NCBI GenBank assembly: GCA_947468275.1
Contig: CANIKO010000018.1
Coordinates: 1-64,000, forward strand
From: Bacteroidota bacterium
GTDB lineage: Bacteria; Bacteroidota; Bacteroidia; NS11-12g; UBA9320
Reading direction: 5' to 3'
DNA length: 64,000 bases
Shown: one piece after another, positions 1 through 8,243 of the stretch
Layout of the letters: each line of letters opens with the position of its first letter
Position numbering within the stretch: the first letter of the stretch is position 1
The notes under the pieces: model-generated
Database searches by the model: none
What the model saw: only the letters and a program-made list of their open reading frames with translations
Told to the model about the DNA's origin: nothing
Position numbers and translations under genes: made by a program

Positions 1-3000
1 CAAACATCGCCAATATTAAAATCAGCTTTAGACTGTAGTTTTACATTTACTTCTTTAGTCACCACATCAGAACATCCGTTGTTTGATAAAAGATTAAGAG
101 TAACATTTTTTCTGCCTGTTACACTAAATAATTTAGAAGGATTTTCAAGAGTAGTAGTTCCTTCTCCTGCAAAGTCCCATGAAAAAGTAGTTATTGCACC
201 TGCTGGTTTAGTTCCAGTAAAGCTAAAGTTTGTATTTGTTAAGTTACAAGCTGAACCCCAAGTAAAGTCTGCATTTGGAGCTTCTGATAAAGTAATGGTT
301 TTGATAGATGAATCCATACAACCAAATTCTGATACCGCTTTCATTTTAACTGTTTTGGCAGTAGCTGTTGTAAACTGGTGAATAGGACTTGCAAAGTTTG
401 AAACTCCACCATCTCCAAAATCCCAAGTATAACCCATATTTCCCATTTTAATTGTAGAATTATTGGTAAACTGAACATCTGAATTATCACAGATTAAACT
501 AGGAGCCGTAAATTTAGCAACTGGAGTTGCAAATTGATTGGCATTTTTGCTTAATTCTGAAGTACAACCGCTAGCTGTTGCTCTAAGGGTTACCTTATAA
601 GCGCCTGCATTTTTGTAAGTAAAAGTTGGGCTTTTTGCTGTACTATTAGCAGAACCAGCTTCGCCAAAGTTCCAAACATAAGTAACTGCTCCTGATCCAA
701 TGGTAGTTTTATTGTTAAATGAAACGGCCACTTTTTCGCAAGCATTACGAACATCAAAACTAATTTTTGGTATTTCTGTAACAACAACTGTTAATGTTTT
801 TGTTTCAACATATCCGAAAGGAAGAGAAGTGGTTTTTAAAGTCACATCATATGATCCAAAAGTAGGGAATTTGAATACTGTTGTACTAATGGTAGAGGTA
901 TCGGCAGGATTACCGGTATTGAAATCCCATTTATAGGTCATATATCCAGAGGATATCTTACTTAAATCAGTAAATAATACGGCATCTCCGTCACACACTG
1001 GTTGGTTGAATGAGAAGTTAGGAACTGGACGTGGAGCTACTCTTATGTATCTAAAAATAGTAGAATCACAATAGTATGGTCCTAAATCTTTTAACTGCAT
1101 ACTTACAATAAATGTACTGTCATCTAAAGTTCCGTCAGGAGTAAACGTTAAAGTTCCTGATGTTGAACTTGAAGGGGCACTATAGCTCCAAAAAGCACCT
1201 GCAGGAATATTAGTTCCTTTTAGTGTTTTGATAACAGGAGTAATAGTAATCCATTTTGAACCGTAACCAGCGTTGGTGTAACCAGTTGGAGGGGTTAATA
1301 GATAGGTTAATTTATCACCTTTAGCTACGATATCAGGGCTACTTGGTGTACCAAGCGTATTAGGTTGTGAACTTTGGAATGGAGTTCCTTTTGTAAAGGC
1401 AGCACCATTTGGACTTGGGTTTACAGTGATTTTAATTGGAATTCTAGAACTTGGGCAAATTGATTTTCTGTAATAGGTTTCCAAATCTATATTGTAAGGC
1501 GCATAAACTCCCGTAGAAGCCCATTGACCATATATATAGGAGCCACCTGTTATTGAAAGTTCTGAATTGCTATAGGTAGAGGTTCCAGAAGTAGCAAATA
1601 GGTCATTACCCGTGGTAGTCGTCGTGGTAATATAAAAACCATAAGTATTTCCTGATTTAAGTGCTAATTCAGGGATTCTCAAAAATCCTCTGTTTTTTCC
1701 ACCTACGGTAGCCACTCTTGAAACTCCTGATTTAACAAGCGTCCAACCAGTTGATGATCTTTCGTTACCTGCAAAGGCCGTAGCATTAGATCTATACCAT
1801 ACTTCAAAGGTTGTATTTGGAGTGAAATTATATAAATCGATTGCAAAACTATCGATAACAATATCACTTGAAGGTTTTAAATCTACCATGGCACCATTAT
1901 AGGCACTGAAATTGGCAGATAATATCGTTGTGCCATTCATTCCATTGGCTAATTTGCTAGGTCCGCCCATTTTAAAGGCTTGTGCCCAGAAATTATTTAC
2001 CCCAAGAAATAATGGAGGAGAAAGTGTGTTTTTGCCTCTGGCAACTGCTGATCCACCAGTAGAAGCATTGTACCAAACAACTGAATCCGTTTTGTACGGA
2101 GTAGTACATTTAAGTGGTGCTTTTCCTGGACCACATTTAATAGCATCCGTAGTAGTAGGAGTACCGGCAGGGGCTACAAATGAAAAACTTATAACGGAAG
2201 TGTCATTACTCTTGTCTACATCTGTAACATTGTTTGGAGAGTATGTAAATACTTTTACTTTATATGTAGTGGCATCAATAAAATTATAATCAGGAGTTAA
2301 GTTAATTGTAGCTGTTCCACCTGATTTAGTAATGGTTTTTGAATAGGTATTTACTGTTTGATAAGTACCATTTACTGACCAACCTACTTGCACAGGGGTA
2401 ATGTCGTTATTACCTAAATTGGTAATAGTTGCAGTAAGCACTGGAGAACATGTAGGAGTTGCTATGCTGGTTATACCTGCATCATTAGGGTCAGATGCTA
2501 AGGTTATTGTATAATCTTCAGCTTCACCATATCCTAAATCAGAACAACCTGCATCAGTACTCGCAGGGCAGCTCATATAATAGTAGGTAGAACGAATACG
2601 CATACGGCTTGTTCCTGGAGTAAGACCCGCAGGCATCTTAACTGTAAAATAAGTTAATGAAGAGGTTCCGTTTGGAACATTACCTGAGGCATAAACGCAA
2701 GTTGGGATAGTTAGAAATTCATTGGCATCCGCAAAATCATTATCGGCATTTAAATCTATCCAAATCATTACATTTACAGGATAAGATGGTCCTGTAGTAA
2801 ACCCAAATGTATAAGTACCACTTGCTTTAAGCGTGAACATTGGTGTAGTACTCATTAAAAAATACTGACCAGAAGCTGCATTACAACCATTATAACCATA
2901 AGTGTTGTGAGCTCGTGTGTACAAAGTTGTAGACCCCTGTTTTATCTCTACCGCATTAATAGACATGGCATAGGTGGTACAGTTGTTACTTTGATAAGTG

Positions 3001-3131
3001 TAAACAGGATCACAGTAGGGGGATTGTGCCATAATTGGCGCAATTCCAACGCTAAATAGTAAGGCAAGGGAAATTAGTCCTTTACTTAATTTAGGGGATT
3101 TTTTAAAAAATGAGGTAAATGTTTTTTTCAT
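1..3131 (-). CDS. Large secreted GEVED/PKD-repeat surface protein (3' end beyond window)
   Basis: The frame is open from an ATG at 3131 down to the window edge, giving about 1,043 residues without a stop, so the C-terminus is missing. A signal peptide covers about residues 1-36 (basic start, hydrophobic stretch, cut after AQS). Residues about 110-212 form a GEVED domain ending in GYGEAEDYTI. A CARDB/Ig-like stretch and a beta-rich region follow. From about residue 700 there are at least four PKD modules with WDFGDGG-like cores, the clearest near residue 902, and a fifth begins at the edge. Such proteins in Bacteroidota are usually exported by T9SS and end in a sorting domain; here that end is out of view. 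A cell-surface or adhesin role is inference. A TAnnTTTG box lies at 3154-3161. Confidence 0.9.
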   Translation of the reverse strand, partial: MKKTFTSFFKKSPKLSKGLISLALLFSVGIAPIMAQSPYCDPVYTYQSNNCTTYAMSINAVEIKQGSTTLYTRAHNTYGYNGCNAASGQYFLMSTTPMFTLKASGTYTFGFTTGPSYPVNVMIWIDLNADNDFADANEFLTIPTCVYASGNVPNGTSSLTYFTVKMPAGLTPGTSRMRIRSTYYYMSCPASTDAGCSDLGYGEAEDYTITLASDPNDAGITSIATPTCSPVLTATITNLGNNDITPVQVGWSVNGTYQTVNTYSKTITKSGGTATINLTPDYNFIDATTYKVKVFTYSPNNVTDVDKSNDTSVISFSFVAPAGTPTTTDAIKCGPGKAPLKCTTPYKTDSVVWYNASTGGSAVARGKNTLSPPLFLGVNNFWAQAFKMGGPSKLANGMNGTTILSANFSAYNGAMVDLKPSSDIVIDSFAIDLYNFTPNTTFEVWYRSNATAFAGNERSSTGWTLVKSGVSRVATVGGKNRGFLRIPELALKSGNTYGFYITTTTTTGNDLFATSGTSTYSNSELSITGGSYIYGQWASTGVYAPYNIDLETYYRKSICPSSRIPIKITVNPSPNGAAFTKGTPFQSSQPNTLGTPSSPDIVAKGDKLTYLLTPPTGYTNAGYGSKWITITPVIKTLKGTNIPAGAFWSYSAPSSSTSGTLTFTPDGTLDDSTFIVSMQLKDLGPYYCDSTIFRYIRVAPRPVPNFSFNQPVCDGDAVLFTDLSKISSGYMTYKWDFNTGNPADTSTISTTVFKFPTFGSYDVTLKTTSLPFGYVETKTLTVVVTEIPKISFDVRNACEKVAVSFNNKTTIGSGAVTYVWNFGEAGSANSTAKSPTFTYKNAGAYKVTLRATASGCTSELSKNANQFATPVAKFTAPSLICDNSDVQFTNNSTIKMGNMGYTWDFGDGGVSNFASPIHQFTTATAKTVKMKAVSEFGCMDSSIKTITLSEAPNADFTWGSACNLTNTNFSFTGTKPAGAITTFSWDFAGEGTTTLENPSKLFSVTGRKNVTLNLLSNNGCSDVVTKEVNVKLQSKADFNIGDV

Positions 3132-3153
3132 ATTTTTATTGTGTTTTGGTTTT

Positions 3154-3161
3154 CAAATGTA
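3154..3161 (-). promoter_or_regulatory. -7 promoter box (TACATTTG) for the PKD surface protein
   Basis: On the minus strand this reads TACATTTG, a full match to the Bacteroidota -7 consensus TAnnTTTG. It lies 22 bases before the start codon at 3131. No clear -33 TTG is visible. Confidence 0.5.
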
Positions 3162-3430
3162 TCTATATTTTTCATAAATCATAATGATGAACTAGTAATT
3201 GTATTTATTTTTTACAATAAATGGCCTTATTTTTTTTTAAAACTCTGATTATTATAGAAATAAAGATATTAACGAGTTTTCAATAATGACACTAATATGA
3301 TGGTTTTATTTTGGTTTTTAAGGTTCGTTCTTATTTCGTCTAGTAAAAGTTTACGTTTATTTTTTTTAAAATTCTCTAAAATTGTATTTTAAATTCCTTG
3401 TTTAAAATGCCCTTAAAACCTTTTTGCTTT

Positions 3431-3438
3431 TAACTTTG
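3431..3438 (+). promoter_or_regulatory. -7 promoter box (TAACTTTG)
   Basis: TAACTTTG matches TAnnTTTG and ends 19 bases before the TTG start at 3458. No well-placed -33 TTG was found. Confidence 0.5.
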
Positions 3439-3457
3439 TTTTGTTTTAAAATAACGA

Positions 3458-4603
3458 TTGATTCCAAGTAATTCTTTAGCCCACCAAAGGTTTTCCTTTT
3501 TTGAATATAGCTGCATTACTGATATAGCGGATATTTGGGATAGTATATTACCAGTAAATCATTCTTTAGTAAGTCCAAATTTAAAGGTATTGGAGTTGGC
3601 GAAGCCCGACGATATGCAATTTAAATATTTAATGGTTCGGAAAATGGATGCGGTAATTGGTGTAATTTATTTACAACAATTAAAAATAACAACGAACCAC
3701 TTTGATGGTACAGCCATAGATAAGCCTGGTTTGGGGTGGTTAAAGAAATGTATTAATAGTCAGTTTAGGGATGTGTTGATTTGTGGCAATTTATTTAGGG
3801 TACATTTTCCTGGATATTACTTTAAAAATACGAAGGACGATAGCTTAGTCTTTGAAATACTGACTGATTACCTTAACTCAACCAAAGAAAATAAAAGGTT
3901 TTGTGGCATTTTAGTAAAGGATAGTCCACATCAATTTAAGGATTTGGATAAATTTAAACCGTATCATGATGACGTCACTATGGAAATTGAGATAAAGAAT
4001 CAATGGAAATCAATGGACGACTATAAGTTTAGCTTGCGAAAAAAGTACCGACAGCGTTATAATACCATTCAAAATTCAGGTAAATCTGTTACCTTTAAGG
4101 AATTTTCATTGGATGAAATTATAATGAATGCTTCGCAAATAGAGCAGCTTTATTTGAATGTTGCACTCAAGCAGTCCTTGCGAATAGGATTTGTTAATGC
4201 GGCCTATTTTATAGAAATGAAACGGTGTTATGGCGATTCTTTCATATTAAAAGGGTATTATTTTAATAATGAGTTAGTCGCATTTAGTAGCCATATTATG
4301 TATGAAAATGAAGTAATGGAAATTCACTTTATAGGATTAAATTATAATCATAATGATTCCCAATCGCTCTATTTTAATATTTTATTTGATGGTTTGGAAA
4401 TAGCTATTTTAAAAAAAATGAAGCGATTGGAACTTGGTCGTACCGCCCGTGTAGCAAAGGCTTCCTTGGGGGGTAAGCCCATCGGTATTTTTAATTATAT
4501 TTTACTTAAAAAAGGGATTCCATCATTGGCTTTTACTTTTTTCAATACATGGTTTGTGAAAAGTTTGGGTGAAGATTGGATGCAACGAAATCCTTTTAAA
4601 TAG
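3458..4603 (+). CDS. FemAB/GNAT-like acyltransferase family protein
   Basis: The protein has 381 residues. The C-terminal half, about residues 165-350, looks like the GNAT fold of the Acetyltransf_6/FemAB-like group seen in Bacteroidota. It has a basic helix (SLRKKYRQRYN), a strand-rich core (YYFNNELVAFSSHIMYENEVMEIHF) and a late LELGRTARVAKASLGG motif. Such proteins transfer acyl or aminoacyl groups, often in cell-envelope synthesis, but the substrate cannot be read here. The start is TTG: an in-frame TAA lies two codons upstream and no ATG is near. The gene stands alone, with DivIC following after about 70 bases. The family assignment is by resemblance only. Confidence 0.7.
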   Translation: MIPSNSLAHQRFSFFEYSCITDIADIWDSILPVNHSLVSPNLKVLELAKPDDMQFKYLMVRKMDAVIGVIYLQQLKITTNHFDGTAIDKPGLGWLKKCINSQFRDVLICGNLFRVHFPGYYFKNTKDDSLVFEILTDYLNSTKENKRFCGILVKDSPHQFKDLDKFKPYHDDVTMEIEIKNQWKSMDDYKFSLRKKYRQRYNTIQNSGKSVTFKEFSLDEIIMNASQIEQLYLNVALKQSLRIGFVNAAYFIEMKRCYGDSFILKGYYFNNELVAFSSHIMYENEVMEIHFIGLNYNHNDSQSLYFNILFDGLEIAILKKMKRLELGRTARVAKASLGGKPIGIFNYILLKKGIPSLAFTFFNTWFVKSLGEDWMQRNPFK

Positions 4604-4641
4604 CTGTCGTTTTCTTTTGGCACAATGTGGATACAACTTAG

Positions 4642-4670
4642 TTGTATTTTTAATAATATTCTTAATTTTG
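4642..4670 (+). promoter_or_regulatory. Promoter TTG-N18-TAATTTTG for the DivIC gene
   Basis: TTG at 4642-4644 and TAATTTTG at 4663-4670 are separated by 18 bases. The -7 box ends 5 bases before ATG 4676, so the transcript should be nearly leaderless. This also argues against the longer reading frame starting at 4625. Confidence 0.65.
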
Positions 4671-4675
4671 ATGGT

Positions 4676-4957
4676 ATGAAAAAGTTGCTAAAAAATAAGT
4701 ATATCCTTACCCTCTTGATTTTTGGAGTATGGATGATTTTCTTTGATCAGAACAGTTATTTATCGCAACGAAAAATCAACAAAGAGCTCAATCAATTGGA
4801 GGCTCGTAAAAAAGTATACATTAATCAAAATGAATTACTTAGAGTTCAGAGAGAAAGTTTACTTGGTAGTTTTGATAATCTTGAAAAGTTAGCGCGTGAA
4901 AAGTATCTAATGAAACGCGACGATGAGGATGTTTATCTAGTGGAAGTGGAAAATTAA
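4676..4957 (+). CDS. DivIC/FtsB family septum formation protein
   Basis: This 93-residue bitopic membrane protein has a short basic N-terminus (MKKLLKNKY), one membrane helix (about 8-24), then a coiled coil (about 28-65, from SQRKINKELNQ). It ends in the FDNLEKLAREKYLMKRDDEDVYLV segment, typical of the DivIC/FtsB family. In the divisome, FtsB-type proteins bridge FtsL and FtsQ at the septum in the periplasm. The frame is open upstream to 4625, but ATG 4676 is preferred because a promoter -7 box ends 5 bases before it and the membrane helix then sits at the usual distance from the start. Confidence 0.85.
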   Translation: MKKLLKNKYILTLLIFGVWMIFFDQNSYLSQRKINKELNQLEARKKVYINQNELLRVQRESLLGSFDNLEKLAREKYLMKRDDEDVYLVEVEN

Positions 4958-5058
4958 AAAAATAATTTTACGTAATTCGTTCCTAAAAACGAGAAGCTGA
5001 ATTTTAATATAATTGGGTCATAAAATAATTCTTAATCCCAATCCTTTATAAATTAATT

Positions 5059-6036
5059 TTATCTATATACCACAGAATTAACTGCATCCATAATGCGTTT
5101 TACATTTGGTAAAAACACTTCCACCAAAGTTGGGGCATATGGCAAAGGGGTGTCACGAGTGGTAACGCGTGTAACAGGGGCATCTAAATAATCAAAGGCA
5201 TATTTTTGCATCCAATAGGCTATTTCGCCTGAAATACTTGCCAATGGCCAAGCTTCTTCTACCACAACCATACGATTCGTCTTTTTGACAGATTCCAACA
5301 TGGTGAGGTAGTCAATTGGCCTCACGGTTCTCAAGTCAATTACCTCTGCATTAATACCATTTTTTTCAAGTTCTATAACGGTTTGATCCACTACTCGCAT
5401 CATTTTTCCAAATGAAACAATGGTAACATCTGTTCCTTCTTTTGTAACTTTCGCTTTTCCAATGGGGATTAAATATTCACCATCGGGTACTTCGCCTTTA
5501 GTTCCATACATCTGTTCCGATTCCATAAATATAACTGGGTCATTATCGCGAATCGATGATTTTAGTAATCCTTTGGCATCCGCAGGATTAGAAGGCACAA
5601 CTACCTTTAATCCGGGACAATTTGCAAACCAGTTTTCAAAACTTTGAGAATGTTGAGCTCCTAATTGGCCGGCACTTCCTGTGGGACCTCTAAAAACCAT
5701 AGGTGCTCCAAAATTTCCACCGCTCATCGAAAGCATTTTGGCGGCCGCATTTACTACTTGATCTATGGCCACTAACGAAAAATTAAAGGTCATAAATTCT
5801 ACAATTGGTCTTAGTCCGTTCATGGCAGCACCAACAGCAATTCCAGCAAATCCTAATTCGGCAATTGGAGTATCCACCACACGCTTAGGTCCAAATTCAG
5901 CAAGCATTCCTTGGCTCACTTTATAGGCGCCATTATATTCAGCTACTTCTTCCCCTATTAACAGGATTTTTGAGTCAAGTCTCATTTCTTCTTCCATAGC
6001 TTCACGAAGCGCTTCACGAAATTGTAGGGTTTTCAT
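5059..6036 (-). CDS. pdhB: Pyruvate dehydrogenase E1 component, beta subunit
   Basis: The protein has 325 residues, full length for an E1 beta subunit. It binds thiamine diphosphate together with the alpha subunit and decarboxylates pyruvate, feeding acetyl groups to E2. Visible signatures are the N-terminal FREALREAMEEEM, the EVAEYNGAYKVSQGM segment, DTPIAELGFAGIAVGAA near residues 55-70, FRGPTGSAGQLGAQHSQ, and the transketolase C-terminal domain with GKMMRVVDQT and EEAWPLASISGEIA. No alpha subunit or E2 gene is next to it, so the complex is encoded at more than one locus. The gene is convergent with divIC. The other possible reading, a branched-chain 2-oxoacid dehydrogenase beta subunit, is less likely. 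Confidence 0.93.
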   Translation of the reverse strand: MKTLQFREALREAMEEEMRLDSKILLIGEEVAEYNGAYKVSQGMLAEFGPKRVVDTPIAELGFAGIAVGAAMNGLRPIVEFMTFNFSLVAIDQVVNAAAKMLSMSGGNFGAPMVFRGPTGSAGQLGAQHSQSFENWFANCPGLKVVVPSNPADAKGLLKSSIRDNDPVIFMESEQMYGTKGEVPDGEYLIPIGKAKVTKEGTDVTIVSFGKMMRVVDQTVIELEKNGINAEVIDLRTVRPIDYLTMLESVKKTNRMVVVEEAWPLASISGEIAYWMQKYAFDYLDAPVTRVTTRDTPLPYAPTLVEVFLPNVKRIMDAVNSVVYR

Positions 6037-6150
6037 TTGATAATTAATTTTATTTCTATTTTTAATTAAGGGTTGTATCGAATCGTCTATTTTTAATTTA
6101 TTTCAAACAAAACAAAATAGAGTTATGTTTCATTTGTTTAAAAAAGAGTG

Positions 6151-6158
6151 CAAAAATA
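6151..6158 (-). promoter_or_regulatory. Possible -7 box (TATTTTTG) for pdhB
   Basis: On the minus strand this reads TATTTTTG, a TAnnTTTG match 114 bases upstream of the pdhB ATG. It lies just downstream of the SRP RNA gene, so pdhB need not rely on read-through. No good -33 element is visible. Confidence 0.4.
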
Positions 6159-6191
6159 GGTTTTAGATGTGAAAATGGAAACCAGTATAAA

Positions 6192-6284
6192 ACAAAACAA
6201 GCCAGTATCGCACCGCTACAACCTTCTACCCTTGCTGCATTCCTGCCCTGGGGGATTAAAAGGGAGCTGGTCGTACTGACTTGT
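6192..6284 (-). ncRNA. ffs: Signal recognition particle RNA (small bacterial type)
   Basis: The minus strand carries the conserved domain IV core: CCCCCAGGGCAGGAATGCAGCAAGGGTA, read at about 6253-6226, with the GGAA-type tetraloop region and the asymmetric internal loop that binds Ffh. The ends pair: CAAGTCAGTA (6283-6274 in RNA order) with TACTGGCTTG (6207-6198), leaving one G-U pair. The RNA is about 90 bases and ends in a U-rich run (TTGTTTTGTTTT), so the closing stem may itself act as the terminator. A TAATTTTG box sits just upstream. The exact ends are estimated. Confidence 0.92.
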
Positions 6285-6288
6285 GCTG

Positions 6289-6296
6289 CAAAATTA
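6289..6296 (-). promoter_or_regulatory. -7 box (TAATTTTG) of the SRP RNA gene
   Basis: TAATTTTG on the minus strand ends about 5 bases before the first paired base of the SRP RNA at 6283, the distance expected for a transcription start. Confidence 0.65.
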
Positions 6297-6453
6297 ATAA
6301 TTTTTCCGGATTTAAATTTATAAATTCTTGTTTTGTTAAATTCTTATCGCTGTAAATAAGTCAATTATTATTTATTGTAATTTTTAAACAATCTGACCTT
6401 AAAAAGTTGTTGCATCAAAATGTCTTAAATCTGAATATATCACATCTTAACTA

Positions 6454-6461
6454 TAAATTTG
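6454..6461 (+). promoter_or_regulatory. -7 box (TAAATTTG) of the acyl-CoA carboxylase gene
   Basis: TAAATTTG ends 7 bases before ATG 6469, predicting a nearly leaderless mRNA. No clear -33 TTG is seen. Confidence 0.6.
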
Positions 6462-6468
6462 CCACCAA

Positions 6469-8085
6469 ATGTATGACATAGAATTTAATAGGAACGAAGA
6501 CAGTATGAAACTGTTTTGGAATCAAATTCGAACACTGGGTGAAAAAATTGAAAAAGGAGGAGGGGATAAGGCCGCAGCCAAACACAAAGAAAATGGTAAA
6601 ATGCTGGCGCGAGAAAGAATAGAATACCTAAAAGATAATGACGCCACTTTTTATGAAATAGGCTTATTTGCTGGTCATGGGATGTATAAGGAACATGGCG
6701 GTTGCCCGGCTGGGGGAGTGGTAGGGGGGATTACATATATTGCAGGTCGACAATGCGTAATTGTGGCTAACGATGCCACAGTTAAAGCGGGAGCATGGTT
6801 TCCTATGACGGCTAAAAAAAGTCTTCGCTTTCAGGAAATAGCAATGGAAAACAGACTTCCTATTATATACTTAGTAGATAGTGCCGGAGTGTTTTTACCA
6901 ATGCAAGATGAAATATTTGCCGATAAGGATCATTTTGGAAGAATATTTAGAAACAATGCAAAACTAAGCAGTATGGGGATTACCCAAATAGCCGCTGTTA
7001 TGGGAAGTTGTGTTGCGGGAGGAGCCTATTTGCCAATAATGAGTGATGAGGCATTGATTGTAGATAAAACAGGTTCTATATTTTTGGCTGGAAGTTATTT
7101 AGTTAAAGCGGCCATTGGTGAAATAGTAGATAATGAAACTTTAGGAGGGTCGGTGACTCAATCTGAAATTTCAGGAGTTATTGACGATCGATTTCCGGAT
7201 GACAAATCTTGTCTTGACAGAATAAAATTTATCATGGACAAAATAGGCCATTTCGAAACTGCAGGGATCGATAGAAAAGAATCTGTAGAACCTAAAAAAG
7301 ATCCAAAAGAAATTTATGGCTTACTTCCTGAAAATAAATCAAAAACCTATAAATCCATTGAAATTATTGAACGATTGGTTGATAATTCAGAATTTGAACA
7401 GTACAAAAAAGGGTATGGTCAAACCATATTGTGTGGCTATGCCCGCATAGATGGTTGGTCTGTAGGGATTGTGGCCAATAATCGCGTAGTGGTTAAAACC
7501 AAAAGTGGAGAAATGCAATTCGGAGGGGCCATATATTCAGACTCGGCAGATAAAGCTGCTCGATTTATTATGAACTGTAACCAGAAAAAAATTCCACTTG
7601 TCTTTCTCCAAGATGTTACAGGGTTTATGGTAGGTTCGCGCAGCGAACAAAGTGGTATTATTAAAGATGGTGCAAAGATGGTAAATGCTATGAGCAACAG
7701 CACTGTTCCAAAGTTTACCATTATTTTGAGTAATAGTTACGGCGCTGGTAATTATGCCATGTGCGGCAAAGCCTATGACCCAAGAATAATATTAGCCTGG
7801 CCAACTGCAAAAATTGCCGTGATGGGCGGCGAACAGGCGGCCAAAACATTATTACAACTAGAAAAATCAAAAATAGGAACTGTAACCCCTGAAGAAGAAA
7901 AGGCATTGTTGGATAGAATAACTGATCGATATAATTTACAAACGACTTCAATTCATGCAGCTTCTAATCTTTGGGTAGATGCAATTATTGACCCTTTGGA
8001 GACTCGAAATTGGATTTCAATGGGGATTGAAGCCGCCAATCATGCCCCAATAACGACGTTTAATGTTGGAGTTATTCAAACCTAA
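6469..8085 (+). CDS. Acyl-CoA carboxylase, carboxyltransferase (beta) subunit
   Basis: The protein has 538 residues, the usual length for biotin-dependent acyl-CoA carboxylase beta subunits. It moves carboxyl from carboxybiotin to an acyl-CoA. The sequence is closest in style to methylcrotonoyl-CoA carboxylase beta: YLVDSAGVFLPMQDEIFADKDHFGRIF in the N-terminal crotonase-like domain (about residues 135-165), MGSCVAGGAYLPIMSDE and GSIFLAGSYLVKAA. The C-terminal domain has DVTGFMVGSRSEQSGII and SNSYGAGNYAMCGKAYDPR. This would fit leucine breakdown, but propionyl- or geranyl-CoA substrates cannot be excluded. No biotin carboxylase subunit lies next to it. The start is set by the -7 box 7 bases upstream. 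Confidence 0.88.
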   Translation: MYDIEFNRNEDSMKLFWNQIRTLGEKIEKGGGDKAAAKHKENGKMLARERIEYLKDNDATFYEIGLFAGHGMYKEHGGCPAGGVVGGITYIAGRQCVIVANDATVKAGAWFPMTAKKSLRFQEIAMENRLPIIYLVDSAGVFLPMQDEIFADKDHFGRIFRNNAKLSSMGITQIAAVMGSCVAGGAYLPIMSDEALIVDKTGSIFLAGSYLVKAAIGEIVDNETLGGSVTQSEISGVIDDRFPDDKSCLDRIKFIMDKIGHFETAGIDRKESVEPKKDPKEIYGLLPENKSKTYKSIEIIERLVDNSEFEQYKKGYGQTILCGYARIDGWSVGIVANNRVVVKTKSGEMQFGGAIYSDSADKAARFIMNCNQKKIPLVFLQDVTGFMVGSRSEQSGIIKDGAKMVNAMSNSTVPKFTIILSNSYGAGNYAMCGKAYDPRIILAWPTAKIAVMGGEQAAKTLLQLEKSKIGTVTPEEEKALLDRITDRYNLQTTSIHAASNLWVDAIIDPLETRNWISMGIEAANHAPITTFNVGVIQT

Positions 8086-8205
8086 GCCTATTTTTATTAT
8101 TTTAAATAGCTATTAATGAGTAGTTTGATTTTTAATTTATTTGATTTTTTGAATTTATTTCTAAAAACAAAATTTAACTGTCACATTTTACATTTATTTT
8201 GTGTC

Positions 8206-8235
8206 TTGTATAATATTAATAGGTTAGTATATTTG
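8206..8235 (+). promoter_or_regulatory. Promoter TTG-N19-TATATTTG
   Basis: TTG at 8206-8208 and TATATTTG at 8228-8235 are 19 bases apart, the best-formed Bacteroidota promoter in this part of the window. The -7 box ends 8 bases before ATG 8244. Confidence 0.7.
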
Positions 8236-8243
8236 TAATTCAG

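Larger units (their letters stand above)
3132..3457. other. Divergent intergenic region of 326 bases
   Basis: This AT-rich gap separates the minus-strand surface protein from the plus-strand acyltransferase. Apart from a -7 box for each direction (3154-3161 minus, 3431-3438 plus) I see no gene, repeat or terminator in it. Confidence 0.6.

Noticed and set aside
79-2289. Several plus-strand frames at 79-381, 700-936 and 1912-2289
   Set aside because: They lie antisense within the continuous minus-strand coding frame of the PKD surface protein, which has domains and a signal peptide; they are shadows.
4958-5058. Hairpin ATTGGG/CCCAAT near 5014-5044 as a terminator between divIC and pdhB
   Set aside because: The stem is 6 bp with a 19-base loop and no T run on either side; too weak to call.
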